From Rhodobacter sp. (lineage in GTDB: Bacteria > Pseudomonadota > Alphaproteobacteria > Rhodobacterales > Rhodobacteraceae): a stretch of 64,000 nucleotides of DNA. The notes beneath the pieces are model-generated. The model saw nothing but the letters and a program-made list of their open reading frames with translations. It had not been told where the DNA came from and did no database searches. The stretch lies in contig JASJDP010000027.1 of assembly GCA_030065095.1 (NCBI GenBank), positions 62,001 through 126,000 on the forward strand, read 5' to 3'. The translations under genes and the position numbers were made by a program. Shown here in pieces: positions 9,253 to 18,139 of the stretch; positions within the stretch are counted from its first letter, which is position 1, and each line of letters starts with the position of its first letter.

Positions 9253-9525
9253 CTAGTCCTTTGCCGGTACGAGCCAGTGGGCGAAGATCTCGGCATCGAT
9301 CGTGTCGGTGGGGCGTTCGGCGGCGTCGCCCCAGACCTCGGCCATGGTAAAGCGGACACGGTAGAGCTCGCGGGTGTCGTCCCTGCGGCCATAGGCCAGT
9401 TCCTCGGGGTTGCCGAACCGCCCGAGGGGGCGTTCGATGATGCCGGTCTTGCCGCGAAGGTAAGCGGGCGTGCGCACATGGCCGGGGGGCATCATTGCGC
9501 GGACGCGGACGCGGTCAGGCATCAT
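9253..9525 (-). CDS. Nitrile hydratase beta subunit, C-terminal half (SH3-like; thiocyanate hydrolase alpha-like), 90 aa
   Basis: The chain contains GHVRTPAYLRGKTGIIERP, then ELYRVRFTMAEVWG, and ends WLVPAKD, which is the barrel half of a nitrile hydratase beta subunit that packs on the catalytic subunit. In ordinary enzymes this is fused to the helical N-half; here the N-half is a separate gene (10014-10352) and a cupin gene intervenes. The start was set at the ATG at 9523-9525, inside the cupin gene's last codons (11 bp overlap); the adjacent ATG at 9522 is equally possible. The protein is shorter than ScnA of Thiobacillus (about 126 residues by memory). Confidence 0.8.
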   Translation of the reverse strand: MMPDRVRVRAMMPPGHVRTPAYLRGKTGIIERPLGRFGNPEELAYGRRDDTRELYRVRFTMAEVWGDAAERPTDTIDAEIFAHWLVPAKD

Positions 9526-10021
9526 CCTTGTCCCTGGAAAAATAGTCGAAGGCTGCGTGCGCATCGAGCGGCGACAGTTCCGCCTGCGGCATGGGACCCG
9601 AGTTGCCGATCGTAAGGCGCTGGCCCTGCTCGGGAAAATCGGCCACTTCGAGCGCGGCGCGGTTGCCGCCCATCAGATAGACCAGCGTTTCGCTGCCTGT
9701 ATTGGTCAGCTTGTGGGCGGGGCCGCCGGCGGGGAAGGCGGCGAAGTCGCCGGGTCCGAGGCTGTGGACCTCGCCGTCCATGTCCAGCGTCGCGGTGCCG
9801 GACAGAAGATAGATCCATTCGTCGGCGGCGTGATGCCGGTGTTTTGGGTAGGAACAGCGGCCAGGCGCAATGTGGGCGAGCGATACGGAGGTGTTGCTCA
9901 GCCCGGTGATGCGGCTGAGCGCGAAAAGCCGGATCTCGGCATTGTCGTCGAGCGGGTGCCGGAAGTCGAAGGGCGCGGCCGCGATCTGCGCGGCTTTCAG
10001 TACGAGAGGGGTATCAGCCAT
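9515..10021 (-). CDS. Cupin-domain protein encoded inside the split hydratase operon (168 aa)
   Basis: A single cupin barrel lies around residues 55-125, with motif 1 H-x-H-H...E (KHRHHAADEWIYLLSG) and motif 2 GPGDFAAFPAGGPAHKLTN; metal ligands are probably the two His, the Glu and the later His. The gene starts 8 bp inside the end of the beta N-half gene and overlaps the beta C-half gene by 11 bp, so three proteins are translated as a coupled unit. The role is unknown. Metal delivery to the cobalt site, or acting on the substrate or product, are guesses. Confidence 0.85.
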   Translation of the reverse strand: MADTPLVLKAAQIAAAPFDFRHPLDDNAEIRLFALSRITGLSNTSVSLAHIAPGRCSYPKHRHHAADEWIYLLSGTATLDMDGEVHSLGPGDFAAFPAGGPAHKLTNTGSETLVYLMGGNRAALEVADFPEQGQRLTIGNSGPMPQAELSPLDAHAAFDYFSRDKDDA

Positions 10022-10352
10022 CGGCGGCCTCGCCATAGGTTGCGCCGCGGGCCTTGACCTGCTCCATCCGCGCGCCGAGCTCCTCCAGCGTATAGACGCC
10101 GGCCTCGATCAGGTTCTGGTTCACGGCGGCGACCCAGCGTTCGTAGTAACTCATGGTGTCGAAGGCGTCTTCGCCCATGTCCTCGAGCGCCCGGCGCAGA
10201 CCGTCGACGGTGAAATGCCCGTGGGCGGCGCAGATCACCATCAATGCATCGACCCGCTTTTCCCAAAGCGCGTAGTCATGCTCGGACAGGTCGAGCGCGC
10301 CGGCCTGCTGACCGCCCATGTCGTGCCACCTGCGTCCCGCGATGTCGCTCAT
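10014..10352 (-). CDS. Nitrile hydratase beta subunit, N-terminal half (thiocyanate hydrolase beta-like), 112 aa
   Basis: Features of the nitrile hydratase beta N-domain are all present: HDMGG near the start, an ALWEKRVDALMVI helix, and MSYYERWVAAVNQNLIEAGV before EELGARM. It ends near residue 112, just where a fused beta subunit would go on into its barrel domain. Activator proteins of this enzyme class are also homologous to this domain, so a chaperone role is a second possibility. It is the first gene of the operon; the start ATG is at 10350-10352. About 120 bp separate it from the upstream fliG gene. Confidence 0.82.
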   Translation of the reverse strand: MSDIAGRRWHDMGGQQAGALDLSEHDYALWEKRVDALMVICAAHGHFTVDGLRRALEDMGEDAFDTMSYYERWVAAVNQNLIEAGVYTLEELGARMEQVKARGATYGEAADG

Positions 10353-10410
10353 GGGGCAAGGTTACGCCCGGGTCCGGCGGGTGTCCATATCCCGCCGCGC
10401 CGGAAAGACG

Positions 10411-10437
10411 AGGCGGGCAGGGCCTGTCGCGCCCGCC
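10411..10437 (-). terminator. GC hairpin between fliG and the hydratase operon
   Basis: GGCGGGC and GCCCGCC, with a 12-base loop, lie between the fliG stop and the first hydratase gene. Read on the minus strand only a few Ts follow (TCGTCTTTCC), so termination is a weak suggestion. Confidence 0.25.
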
Positions 10438-10473
10438 GGCGCGGCGTTCCGGGGCAGGTGATCCCGGCGCCGA

Positions 10474-11538
10474 TCAATCCTCGGCCGCGATCAGCGCGAT
10501 CTCGTCGGCGCCTTCCAGCTCGCGGATCGTTGCCACCACTGCGGACATCGCCGCCTCGGCCTCTTTGTCCTTGACCTTGCCGAGCGCCTCCATCTCGTCG
10601 CGCAACTGCGCCGCCATACGCTGTGACATGTTCGACAGAATGAACCCGGCGGCGTCGGCCTCGCCCGACCCCTCCTGCGCAGTCGCGGCGGCGAGCGCGG
10701 CCACCAGCATCGGTGGGTCGATATCGCGGACGATCTTCGGCACGTCGCGCGGGTCGATGCGCGACGGGATGTTTTCGAACGTGAAAATCGCGCGTCGCAC
10801 CTTTTCGGCAAAGCCTGCATCCTCGGATTCCAGCCCCTCGAGCACGTCGTCGCGCGTGGCCGTGGGCGAAAAGTTGAGAATGGCGCCGACACGGTCGACC
10901 GGGTCGCCGGAGAAGGCGTTAGGCGGCTTGGCGTCCAGTTGGGCCACCAGGGCCGCACCGATCCGTGCCACCGTCGCGGGCGCGACGGCGTTCGTTCGGG
11001 ACATCGCATAGGCGATCCGGCGGGCGCGTTCGCCGGGCAAGAGCCCCAGCAACTCGGCCGACTTGGACACTTTCAGCTTTGACAGCAGCACGGCGCCGAC
11101 CTCGATGCTTTCGGTTTCGAGAAACGGCTGCAGGTCGGTCGGGTCAAGCTGTGCCAGCCGCTCCCACGGGTCGGCCGATTTTTCAGCGCTGAGCTGCCGG
11201 CGCAGCCTTTCTGCCGCAGCGCCGCTGATGGTGCCGTCGAGAACCGATAGCGCCGTGGTCATGTCGGCCGGAAAGGCCAGGCCGATCCCGTCGATTTCCT
11301 GCAGGAATTCGCGCAGGACCGCGTCCAGCGTCGCGCGGTCGACATAGCGCATCGCGCTCATTTCCCGGGTCAGGCCGATCTGCAGCGCCTCGGGCAACTC
11401 GGCAAGCGAAATCTCCAGCCCCTCGGCGCGCAGTAGCCGCACCACGATCGCGGCCTTTTGCCGGCGTGTCAGCCCGGACGCCGCGCCCGCGCCCGTGACC
11501 GGCGCGGGCGGGGGGCCTGCAACTGCGTCTGACTGCAC
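10474..11538 (-). CDS. fliG: Flagellar motor switch protein FliG homologue (354 aa)
   Basis: The chain shows the FliG architecture: an N-domain starting LTRRQKAAIVVRLL, a middle domain with WERLAQLDPTDLQPFLETES (an armadillo-like stretch), and a C-terminal torque domain around VLEGLESEDAGFAEKVRRAIFTFENI with IDPRDVPKIVRDID. The last of these matches the charged ridge that contacts the stator. A proline/alanine-rich N-terminal tail precedes it. The start is GTG (11536-11538) with AGGAGG about seven bases upstream. No other flagellar gene lies in the window, so it is either a detached member of the flagellar set or a second FliG. Confidence 0.85.
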   Translation of the reverse strand: MQSDAVAGPPPAPVTGAGAASGLTRRQKAAIVVRLLRAEGLEISLAELPEALQIGLTREMSAMRYVDRATLDAVLREFLQEIDGIGLAFPADMTTALSVLDGTISGAAAERLRRQLSAEKSADPWERLAQLDPTDLQPFLETESIEVGAVLLSKLKVSKSAELLGLLPGERARRIAYAMSRTNAVAPATVARIGAALVAQLDAKPPNAFSGDPVDRVGAILNFSPTATRDDVLEGLESEDAGFAEKVRRAIFTFENIPSRIDPRDVPKIVRDIDPPMLVAALAAATAQEGSGEADAAGFILSNMSQRMAAQLRDEMEALGKVKDKEAEAAMSAVVATIRELEGADEIALIAAED

Positions 11539-11631
11539 GCGCGCCTCCTGCCTTCGATGCCTCGGGCAAGAGTTGCAGAGAGGTCTTAACGTTCGGTTCC
11601 CGGCCGGCGAATTCCGCCGCCCGGGGCCGGA

Positions 11632-12165
11632 TCAGTAGGAATAGCCGCGCCCGGTTTCGATGGCGTCGCGCAGGGCGGTTTCGGGCCAGGTGCCGCGGCC
11701 GCCGCGGGCGAGGATTTCGGCAAGTTGCAGACGTGCCGCGGCCAGATCGCCGGATTCCGCGAAACCCTGACCCATATAGGACCGCGCCAGCAGGTTGTCG
11801 GGATTCGCCGCGATGGCCTGGCGGTAATAGGCGTTGCCAAGCTCGACATCGCCCATCTTCCGGTGTGCAAAGCCCTTGTAGGTCAGCACACGGTCGTCCT
11901 GCGGGTCCGACATGGCGCCCAGCACCCTCAGCGTCTCTTCGAGCTGCCCGGCATAGGCCAGTTCGCGCGCGGCCCGATACAGTTCGTCATCCTGCAGCGA
12001 CCCTGATTGCGGGTTCACGCATTTCTGCATCGACTGCGACCAGACCTGACCGTTGGTGCAGGTCGTGGTGGTGTTGGTCTGGGTCGGCGGATTCGAACTG
12101 CCGCCTCCGGCGGCAAAGGCCACGGTCGGCAAAAGCAGGGCGGTTGTGATCATCAGACGTTGCAT
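11632..12165 (-). CDS. Secreted TPR protein with a C-x2-G-x2-W-x6-C motif (177 aa)
   Basis: A signal peptide (about residues 1-19, ending AFAAGG) is followed by a low-complexity T-rich linker, then CTNGQVWSQSMQKCV, and then two to three TPR-like helix pairs (ELYRAARELAYAGQLEETL; GNAYYRQAIAANPDNLLARS). The Cys motif is shared with the next two small genes upstream. TPRs normally bind other proteins, so this may be a periplasmic scaffold. The gene is on the same strand as the two miniproteins and purB. I do not recognise a named family. Confidence 0.75.
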   Translation of the reverse strand: MQRLMITTALLLPTVAFAAGGGSSNPPTQTNTTTTCTNGQVWSQSMQKCVNPQSGSLQDDELYRAARELAYAGQLEETLRVLGAMSDPQDDRVLTYKGFAHRKMGDVELGNAYYRQAIAANPDNLLARSYMGQGFAESGDLAAARLQLAEILARGGRGTWPETALRDAIETGRGYSY

Positions 12166-12254
12166 GGGGACGCTCCTCGATTCTCGAACATATCGTAACA
12201 TAGGCCGCCCATGGTTCCGGCAATCACAGTTTGGTGTGCAACCGGGGCAGAGCG

Positions 12255-12422
12255 TCAGCTGCTGTTCGTCACGCAGGCATAGTAGGTGCTGTCCCAATGA
12301 CTGCCGGCCGGGCAGGTGCCGCCGCGGGTTTCGGCAAAACGCTTGTCGCACATATAGGTCGCGGATGCGATGCCGGGCGCTGCGATTAATACTGCCGCCA
12401 GGCAGCCTGCAAAGGTCTTCAT
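12255..12422 (-). CDS. Secreted miniprotein with C-x2-G-x2-W-D motif (55 aa)
   Basis: A signal peptide (MKTFAGCLAAVLIAAPGIASA) is followed by a mature chain of about 34 residues with four Cys apart from the one in the signal. It ends in CPAGSHWDSTYYACV. That motif recurs in both neighbouring secreted genes. A GGAGGAA ribosome site sits just before the ATG at 12420-12422, and a longer in-frame start further up is therefore unlikely. The function is unknown; the spacing recalls half of a chitin-binding type 2 (peritrophin) fold. Confidence 0.7.
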   Translation of the reverse strand: MKTFAGCLAAVLIAAPGIASATYMCDKRFAETRGGTCPAGSHWDSTYYACVTNSS

Positions 12423-12554
12423 TGGCAATTCCTCCAGGGTTATCCCGGGAAAAAGCGTATATTGTACATATCTTTGGATCAATCAGCAGGCACCGCCCGG
12501 ACGGGGGCGGCGCCTGGGTTCGATGGAAACAGAGTGTTTCCGGAATTCAGCGGA

Positions 12555-12719
12555 TCAGCTGGTGACCTGTTCGACGCAGGTCTCGGTCTCGGCATCCCAG
12601 ACCATGCCTTCGGCGCAGCTCATCGCTTCTTGCGTGGAATGCTGCCAGTTGCAGGCCGCAAAGGTCAGCGTCGGGGCCACGGCAAGGATCGTGGCGAAGA
12701 TGGCCGTCTTGATCTTCAT
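12555..12719 (-). CDS. Secreted miniprotein with C-x2-G-x2-W-D motif (54 aa)
   Basis: The frame encodes a clear signal peptide (MKIKTAIFATILAVAPTLTFA) and a mature chain of about 33 residues: ACNWQHSTQEAMSC then AEGMVWDAETETCVEQVTS. GGAGGACACCCT precedes the ATG at 12717-12719. Three mature cysteines are present. It lies 171 bp downstream of purB on the same strand, followed by a second miniprotein and a TPR protein with the same motif. The role is unknown. Confidence 0.75.
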   Translation of the reverse strand: MKIKTAIFATILAVAPTLTFAACNWQHSTQEAMSCAEGMVWDAETETCVEQVTS

Positions 12720-12890
12720 AGGGTGTCCTCCGGTCTGTTCTTCTGCAAACCTAGCACCGAACGTCGATCCGGCAAAGGAAATGTCGGAGCCTTGCGCAGC
12801 GTCACGCCGATTCGACGGCAGTCGCCTCCTTTTTCAGCGTCGGCACGGCGGACCGGACGATCGGCGTCCCCGGACGGATTTGGCCGCCGC

Positions 12891-14198
12891 TCAGTTTTCT
12901 CCGAAGACCCGTGCAAAGATGGTGTCGACATGTTTGGTGTGATAGCCGAGGTCGAATTTCTCTTCGATTTCGGCCTCGGTCAGGGCTGCCGCCACCTCGG
13001 TATCCGCCTTGAGTTCGGTCATGAAATCGGCACCGTCCTCCCAGACCTTCATCGCGTTGCGCTGGACAAGGCGATAGGCATCTTCGCGGCTGACGCCTTT
13101 CTGGGTCAGCGCGAGCAGCACGCGCTGAGAATGAACAAGGCCACGGAACTTGTTGAGATTGCTCAGCATATTTTCCGGGTACACCACCAGTTTGTCGATC
13201 ACGCCAGTCAGCCGCGACAAGGCGAAGTCCAGCGTCACGGTCGCATCCGGCCCGATATTGCGTTCGACCGAGCTGTGCGAGATGTCGCGTTCGTGCCAAA
13301 GCGCGACATTTTCCAGCGCGGGGATCACCATGCCGCGGACCAGCCGGGCAAGACCGGTCAGGTTTTCGGTCAGAACCGGATTGCGCTTGTGCGGCATGGC
13401 GCTGGAGCCCTTCTGGCCCTTGGAGAAGAATTCTTCGGCCTCCAGCACTTCGGTCCGCTGCATGTGGCGGATTTCGGTGGCGATGTTTTCAACCGAACTG
13501 GCGACGACGCCGAGGGCGGCGAAAAAGGCGGCGTGGCGGTCGCGGGGGATGACCTGCGTGCTGATCGGCTCGGGCACCAGGCCCAGCCGGTCGCAGACAT
13601 GCGCTTCGACCGCGGGGTCGATATTGGCAAATGTGCCCACGGCGCCGGATATGGCGCCGGTCGCAACCTCGGCCCGGGCGTCGCGCAGGCGGCTGAGATT
13701 GCGGTCCATCTCGGCGTAGAAGCGGGCGAAGGTCAGCCCCATGGTCGTGGGCTCGGCATGGATGCCGTGAGAGCGGCCGATGCGGATCGTGTCCTTGTGC
13801 TCATGCGCGCGGCGCTTCAATGCCGCGAGCAGGGCCTCAACGTCGGCGATCAGGATATCGGCGGCGCGGGTGAGTTGGACATTGAAACAGGTGTCGAGCA
13901 CATCGGACGAGGTCATGCCCTGGTGAACGAACCGTGCCTCGTCATGCCCGACGATCTCGGCCAGGTGGGTGAGAAAGGCGATGACGTCATGCTTGGTGAC
14001 CGCTTCGATCTCGTCGATGCGGGCCACGTCGAACTCTACGTCGTTGGCCTTCCAGACGGCCTCGGCGTTGGCTTTGGGGATAACGCCAAGCTCCGCCATC
14101 GCGTCGCAGGCATGCGCCTCGATCTCGTACCAGATGCGGAACTTGGTTTCGGGCGACCAGATGGCGGCCATCTGCGGGCGGGAATAGCGGGGGATCAT
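12891..14198 (-). CDS. purB: Adenylosuccinate lyase (435 aa)
   Basis: It catalyses two beta-eliminations in purine synthesis (SAICAR to AICAR and adenylosuccinate to AMP). The fumarase/aspartase superfamily signature GSSAMPHKRNP is near residue 265, with the catalytic Ser in that loop, and TSSDVLDTC and GRSHGIHAEPTTMGL upstream supply substrate-binding residues. The length is full and the start MIPRYSRPQMAAIWS is typical. It is divergent from the small gene at 14276 with a 77 bp shared upstream region. Confidence 0.97.
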   Translation of the reverse strand: MIPRYSRPQMAAIWSPETKFRIWYEIEAHACDAMAELGVIPKANAEAVWKANDVEFDVARIDEIEAVTKHDVIAFLTHLAEIVGHDEARFVHQGMTSSDVLDTCFNVQLTRAADILIADVEALLAALKRRAHEHKDTIRIGRSHGIHAEPTTMGLTFARFYAEMDRNLSRLRDARAEVATGAISGAVGTFANIDPAVEAHVCDRLGLVPEPISTQVIPRDRHAAFFAALGVVASSVENIATEIRHMQRTEVLEAEEFFSKGQKGSSAMPHKRNPVLTENLTGLARLVRGMVIPALENVALWHERDISHSSVERNIGPDATVTLDFALSRLTGVIDKLVVYPENMLSNLNKFRGLVHSQRVLLALTQKGVSREDAYRLVQRNAMKVWEDGADFMTELKADTEVAAALTEAEIEEKFDLGYHTKHVDTIFARVFGEN

Positions 14199-14275
14199 CG
14201 GAAAACCTTGGATTGCCGGGGCTTGGGCGCGGTCTTAGACTGGGGTCCGAGCGGCGGCAAGGGAGGCCCGGGCAG

Positions 14276-14614
14276 ATGCGAAAATGCGTCGCGATTGCGG
14301 TTCTGGCTTTGGTTGCGACCGGGGCACGGGCCGACTGGGTGCCGATGTCCGGGACAGAAATCAAGACGGCGCTGAGCGACGCCAAGCTGATCTACGAGGA
14401 CGCTTGGCAGGTGTTCCGCCCCTCTGGCTTCACGCTCTACAATGCCGGGCGCGACAGCCGCGGATCATGGCGGGTCGAGGGCGACAGGTATTGTTCGCAA
14501 TGGCCGCCGGCCGATGGCTGGGCCTGCTACGCAATGGAGCGCGAGACCGGGACCGGGGCGTTGCGGTTCATTGGCGAGAGCGGGGATATCACCGAGGGGC
14601 GGATCGCCGAGTGA
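14276..14614 (+). CDS. Small secreted protein, unknown function (112 aa)
   Basis: An N-terminal signal peptide (MRKCVAIAVLALVATGARA) precedes a mature chain with a repeating Trp/aromatic pattern and two Cys (RYCSQWPPADGWACYAM) that likely form a disulfide. GGGAGG lies about ten bases before the ATG. The TGA overlaps by one base the ATG of the next gene, so the pair is co-translated. I do not recognise the family; the sequence looks like a periplasmic small-ligand or stress protein, but this is not supported further. Confidence 0.7.
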   Translation: MRKCVAIAVLALVATGARADWVPMSGTEIKTALSDAKLIYEDAWQVFRPSGFTLYNAGRDSRGSWRVEGDRYCSQWPPADGWACYAMERETGTGALRFIGESGDITEGRIAE

Positions 14615-15027
14615 TGCTGCAACTGGCGGATTTCGCCGGCGAATGGCGGCTGGCCCGGGAGATCGACGACCGGTTGACGATCCGCCACGGGCGCCTGAGC
14701 GGTACGGCGCGGTTCGACCCGGGCGGGTGGGGACTGGTTTACCTCGAAAAGGGCTTGCTGGACTTTCCCGGCCAAACGCCGCTGACCGTCCGGCAGAGCT
14801 ATCTGTGGCGCGCGGCGGGTCGGACGGTCGCGGTGTCTTTCAGCGACGGCCGGGCGTTTCACACCATCGATCTGGCTGGCAGCACCGCCGCCGCGCGGCA
14901 CGATTGCGCGCCCGACGTCTATACCGTCGCCTACGATTTCAGCCGCTGGCCGGATTGGTCCGCGACCTGGGATGTCACCGGGCCACGCAAGGATTATTCC
15001 ATGACCTCCTGGTACTGGCGCTTGTGA
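14614..15027 (+). CDS. DUF6314-like protein (137 aa)
   Basis: A compact cytosolic-looking chain, rich in beta strands and Trp (LADFAGEWRLAREI; YTVAYDFSRWPDWSATWDVTGPRKDY). It resembles a lipocalin-like DUF of Rhodobacteraceae by general pattern; this identification is from memory only. It starts one base within the stop of the preceding secreted gene (TGATG). It ends 3 bp before the convergently transcribed antiporter gene. The function is unknown. Confidence 0.7.
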   Translation: MLQLADFAGEWRLAREIDDRLTIRHGRLSGTARFDPGGWGLVYLEKGLLDFPGQTPLTVRQSYLWRAAGRTVAVSFSDGRAFHTIDLAGSTAAARHDCAPDVYTVAYDFSRWPDWSATWDVTGPRKDYSMTSWYWRL

Positions 15028-15030
15028 AGC

Positions 15031-16278
<1,248 letters not shown>

Positions 16279-16391
16279 CGTGCCCGCCCTCTTGCCATGC
16301 GGTCCCAATAGCATGGGCCGCGCAAGGCCGGAACCGCTTGACAGGCCCTGCGGCGCAGCGTTCGGTGCGCAGGTTAAGGGGGACGGGGGCA

Positions 16392-17330
16392 ATGGAACGC
16401 AAGGACCGGATCGACGCTTTCGGCGCGGTGTCGCTGATCGTGTTTTCCGCGCTTCTGGGGCTCAATCAGGTCGTCATCAAACTGGTGAACGACGGGCTGC
16501 AGCCGGTGTTCTCGGCCGGTTTGAGGTCTTTGGGCGCACTTGTGCTGCTGTATCTCTGGATGCGTGTGTTTGGATCGGGGGCCCGGATCGAGAAGGGTAC
16601 GTTCTGGGGCGGGCTGGGTGCCGGGACGTTGTTCGGTCTCGAGTTCATCTGCCTCTTTGTCGCTCTCGATCTCACAAGTGTCGCGCGCGCCTCGGTGATT
16701 TTCTATTCGATGCCTGTCTGGCTGGCGCTGATGGCGCATGCGCTGATCCCCGGCGACCGGCTGACGGCGCGCAAGTCATTCGGTCTGGTGCTGGCCTTTG
16801 TCGGGGTCGCCTGGGCGATCCTCGACCGGTCGGACGGGGCCGAAGGCAGCCTGGCGGGTGACCTGCTGGCGCTGGCGGCCGCGGTCTGCTGGGCCGGCAT
16901 CGCGATCTTTGCCCGCGCGACGCCGTTCCAGCGGGTCGAGCCGGTGATGCAGCTCTTCTGGCAGGTGACGGTGTCTGCGGTGCTGCTATTGGCTGTTTCA
17001 CCGCTTTTCGGGCCGTTCATACGCGACTTCCAGCCGCTCCATGCCGCGGGCCTGGCCTTTCAGATCCTGGTGATCGCAACCGGGGCGTTTCTGTTCTGGC
17101 TCTGGCTTCTGAAAATCTATCCGGCCTCGGGCGTCGCCTCGTTCAGCTTTCTCTCGCCGCTTTTCGGCGTCGGTTTCGGCTGGCTGATTCTTGGCGAGAC
17201 TGTAGGCCCCGGCCTTTGGGCGGCGCTGGCGCTTGTCTGTCTTGGTCTGATCCTGATCAACCGGGCACCGCGCGGCCGCAGACCTGCCGACGCGTCCGGG
17301 CGGAAGGGCACGCACCGAGGCGTGTCTTGA
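16392..17330 (+). CDS. EamA/DMT-family transporter (312 aa)
   Basis: Ten hydrophobic segments in two EamA repeats (VSLIVFSALLGLNQVVIK; then SLAGDLLALAAAVCWAGIAIFARAT). The C-terminus has a basic tail (RAPRGRRPADASGRKG), likely cytosolic. The substrate is unknown. The start ATG at 16392 follows a GGGGGC stretch that could serve as a ribosome site. It is a single gene, convergent with the endonuclease-family gene at 17386, the ends 55 bp apart. Confidence 0.88.
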   Translation: MERKDRIDAFGAVSLIVFSALLGLNQVVIKLVNDGLQPVFSAGLRSLGALVLLYLWMRVFGSGARIEKGTFWGGLGAGTLFGLEFICLFVALDLTSVARASVIFYSMPVWLALMAHALIPGDRLTARKSFGLVLAFVGVAWAILDRSDGAEGSLAGDLLALAAAVCWAGIAIFARATPFQRVEPVMQLFWQVTVSAVLLLAVSPLFGPFIRDFQPLHAAGLAFQILVIATGAFLFWLWLLKIYPASGVASFSFLSPLFGVGFGWLILGETVGPGLWAALALVCLGLILINRAPRGRRPADASGRKGTHRGVS

Positions 17331-17385
17331 ACCGGAAGATCCCCTTACACCCACGAGCGGCGTCGCGCGGCAGAATCCGCCTGGA

Positions 17386-18051
17386 TCAGGCCACGTCCGC
17401 CCAGATCGGCAAATGGTCCGACGCGACACGCGCCGGGCGGTTTTCGACCACGCCCGCATCGCGCAGTTCAAGGTGGCGGCTCAGGGCGATCCGGTCGAGC
17501 GCGGCAACCGGCCGGGCGGCATGGAAACTGCGCCCCGGCGCATGCACGCTGAAACCGAAATGCAGGGCTTCCAGCCCGCGCCGGGCGCGCCATTCGTTGA
17601 AATCGCCCAGAATCGCAGTCGGCAGGGCGTCGTTCACCTGATCCTCGACCGCTGCCAGCTGCCGGCGGCGATCGCGGCGCAACAGGCCCAGATGCACACC
17701 CACCACCCGGACGCGTCCGCCGATCTCGACAGAGACTGCGCCGCGCGGCTCGGTGCCCGGCAGGTCGATCCGCTGGGATCGCGTCACCGCAAGGTCCTTT
17801 CGAACCAACAACGCGTTGCCGTGAAAGCCCAGCGACACACCCGTTTCATCCAGCGCGACGGGCCGGAAATCGGTTTCCGACTCGACCATCTCGCGCGGCA
17901 GCGCCGCGGGGCGGGCCCCAAGGCGCTTGTCGGCTTCCTGCAACGCCACCACATCCGCCCCGATCCCGTTGATCACCTGCAGGATCCGCGCCGGATCCCG
18001 GCGGCGGTCGAGGCCGATGCATTTACGGATATTGTAGCTGGCCAGCCGCAT
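17386..18051 (-). CDS. Endonuclease/exonuclease/phosphatase family protein (221 aa)
   Basis: The EEP fold motifs appear in order: LASYNIRKCIG (Asn metal ligand), VVALQEAD (Glu), VGVHLGLL (catalytic His region), AILGDFNEW (Asp/Asn pair) and VASDHLPI (Asp-His pair). There is no signal peptide. EEP enzymes cleave phosphodiesters in nucleic acids or lipids; specificity cannot be told from sequence. It is divergent from the membrane protein at 18140, 88 bp apart. Confidence 0.88.
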   Translation of the reverse strand: MRLASYNIRKCIGLDRRRDPARILQVINGIGADVVALQEADKRLGARPAALPREMVESETDFRPVALDETGVSLGFHGNALLVRKDLAVTRSQRIDLPGTEPRGAVSVEIGGRVRVVGVHLGLLRRDRRRQLAAVEDQVNDALPTAILGDFNEWRARRGLEALHFGFSVHAPGRSFHAARPVAALDRIALSRHLELRDAGVVENRPARVASDHLPIWADVA

Positions 18052-18139
18052 GGGGTCTCCGGAATCTTGCCTGTAACCTCCATATGGTCCCGATGGTGCG
18101 GGATTTGAAGACAGCGCGCCGGCCCATTACCTTGGGCGT

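Noticed and set aside
12088-12112. GGATTCGAACTGCCGCC, resembling a tRNA T-loop.
   Set aside because: It lies inside the TPR protein gene and no acceptor stem, D-arm or anticodon arm can be drawn around it.
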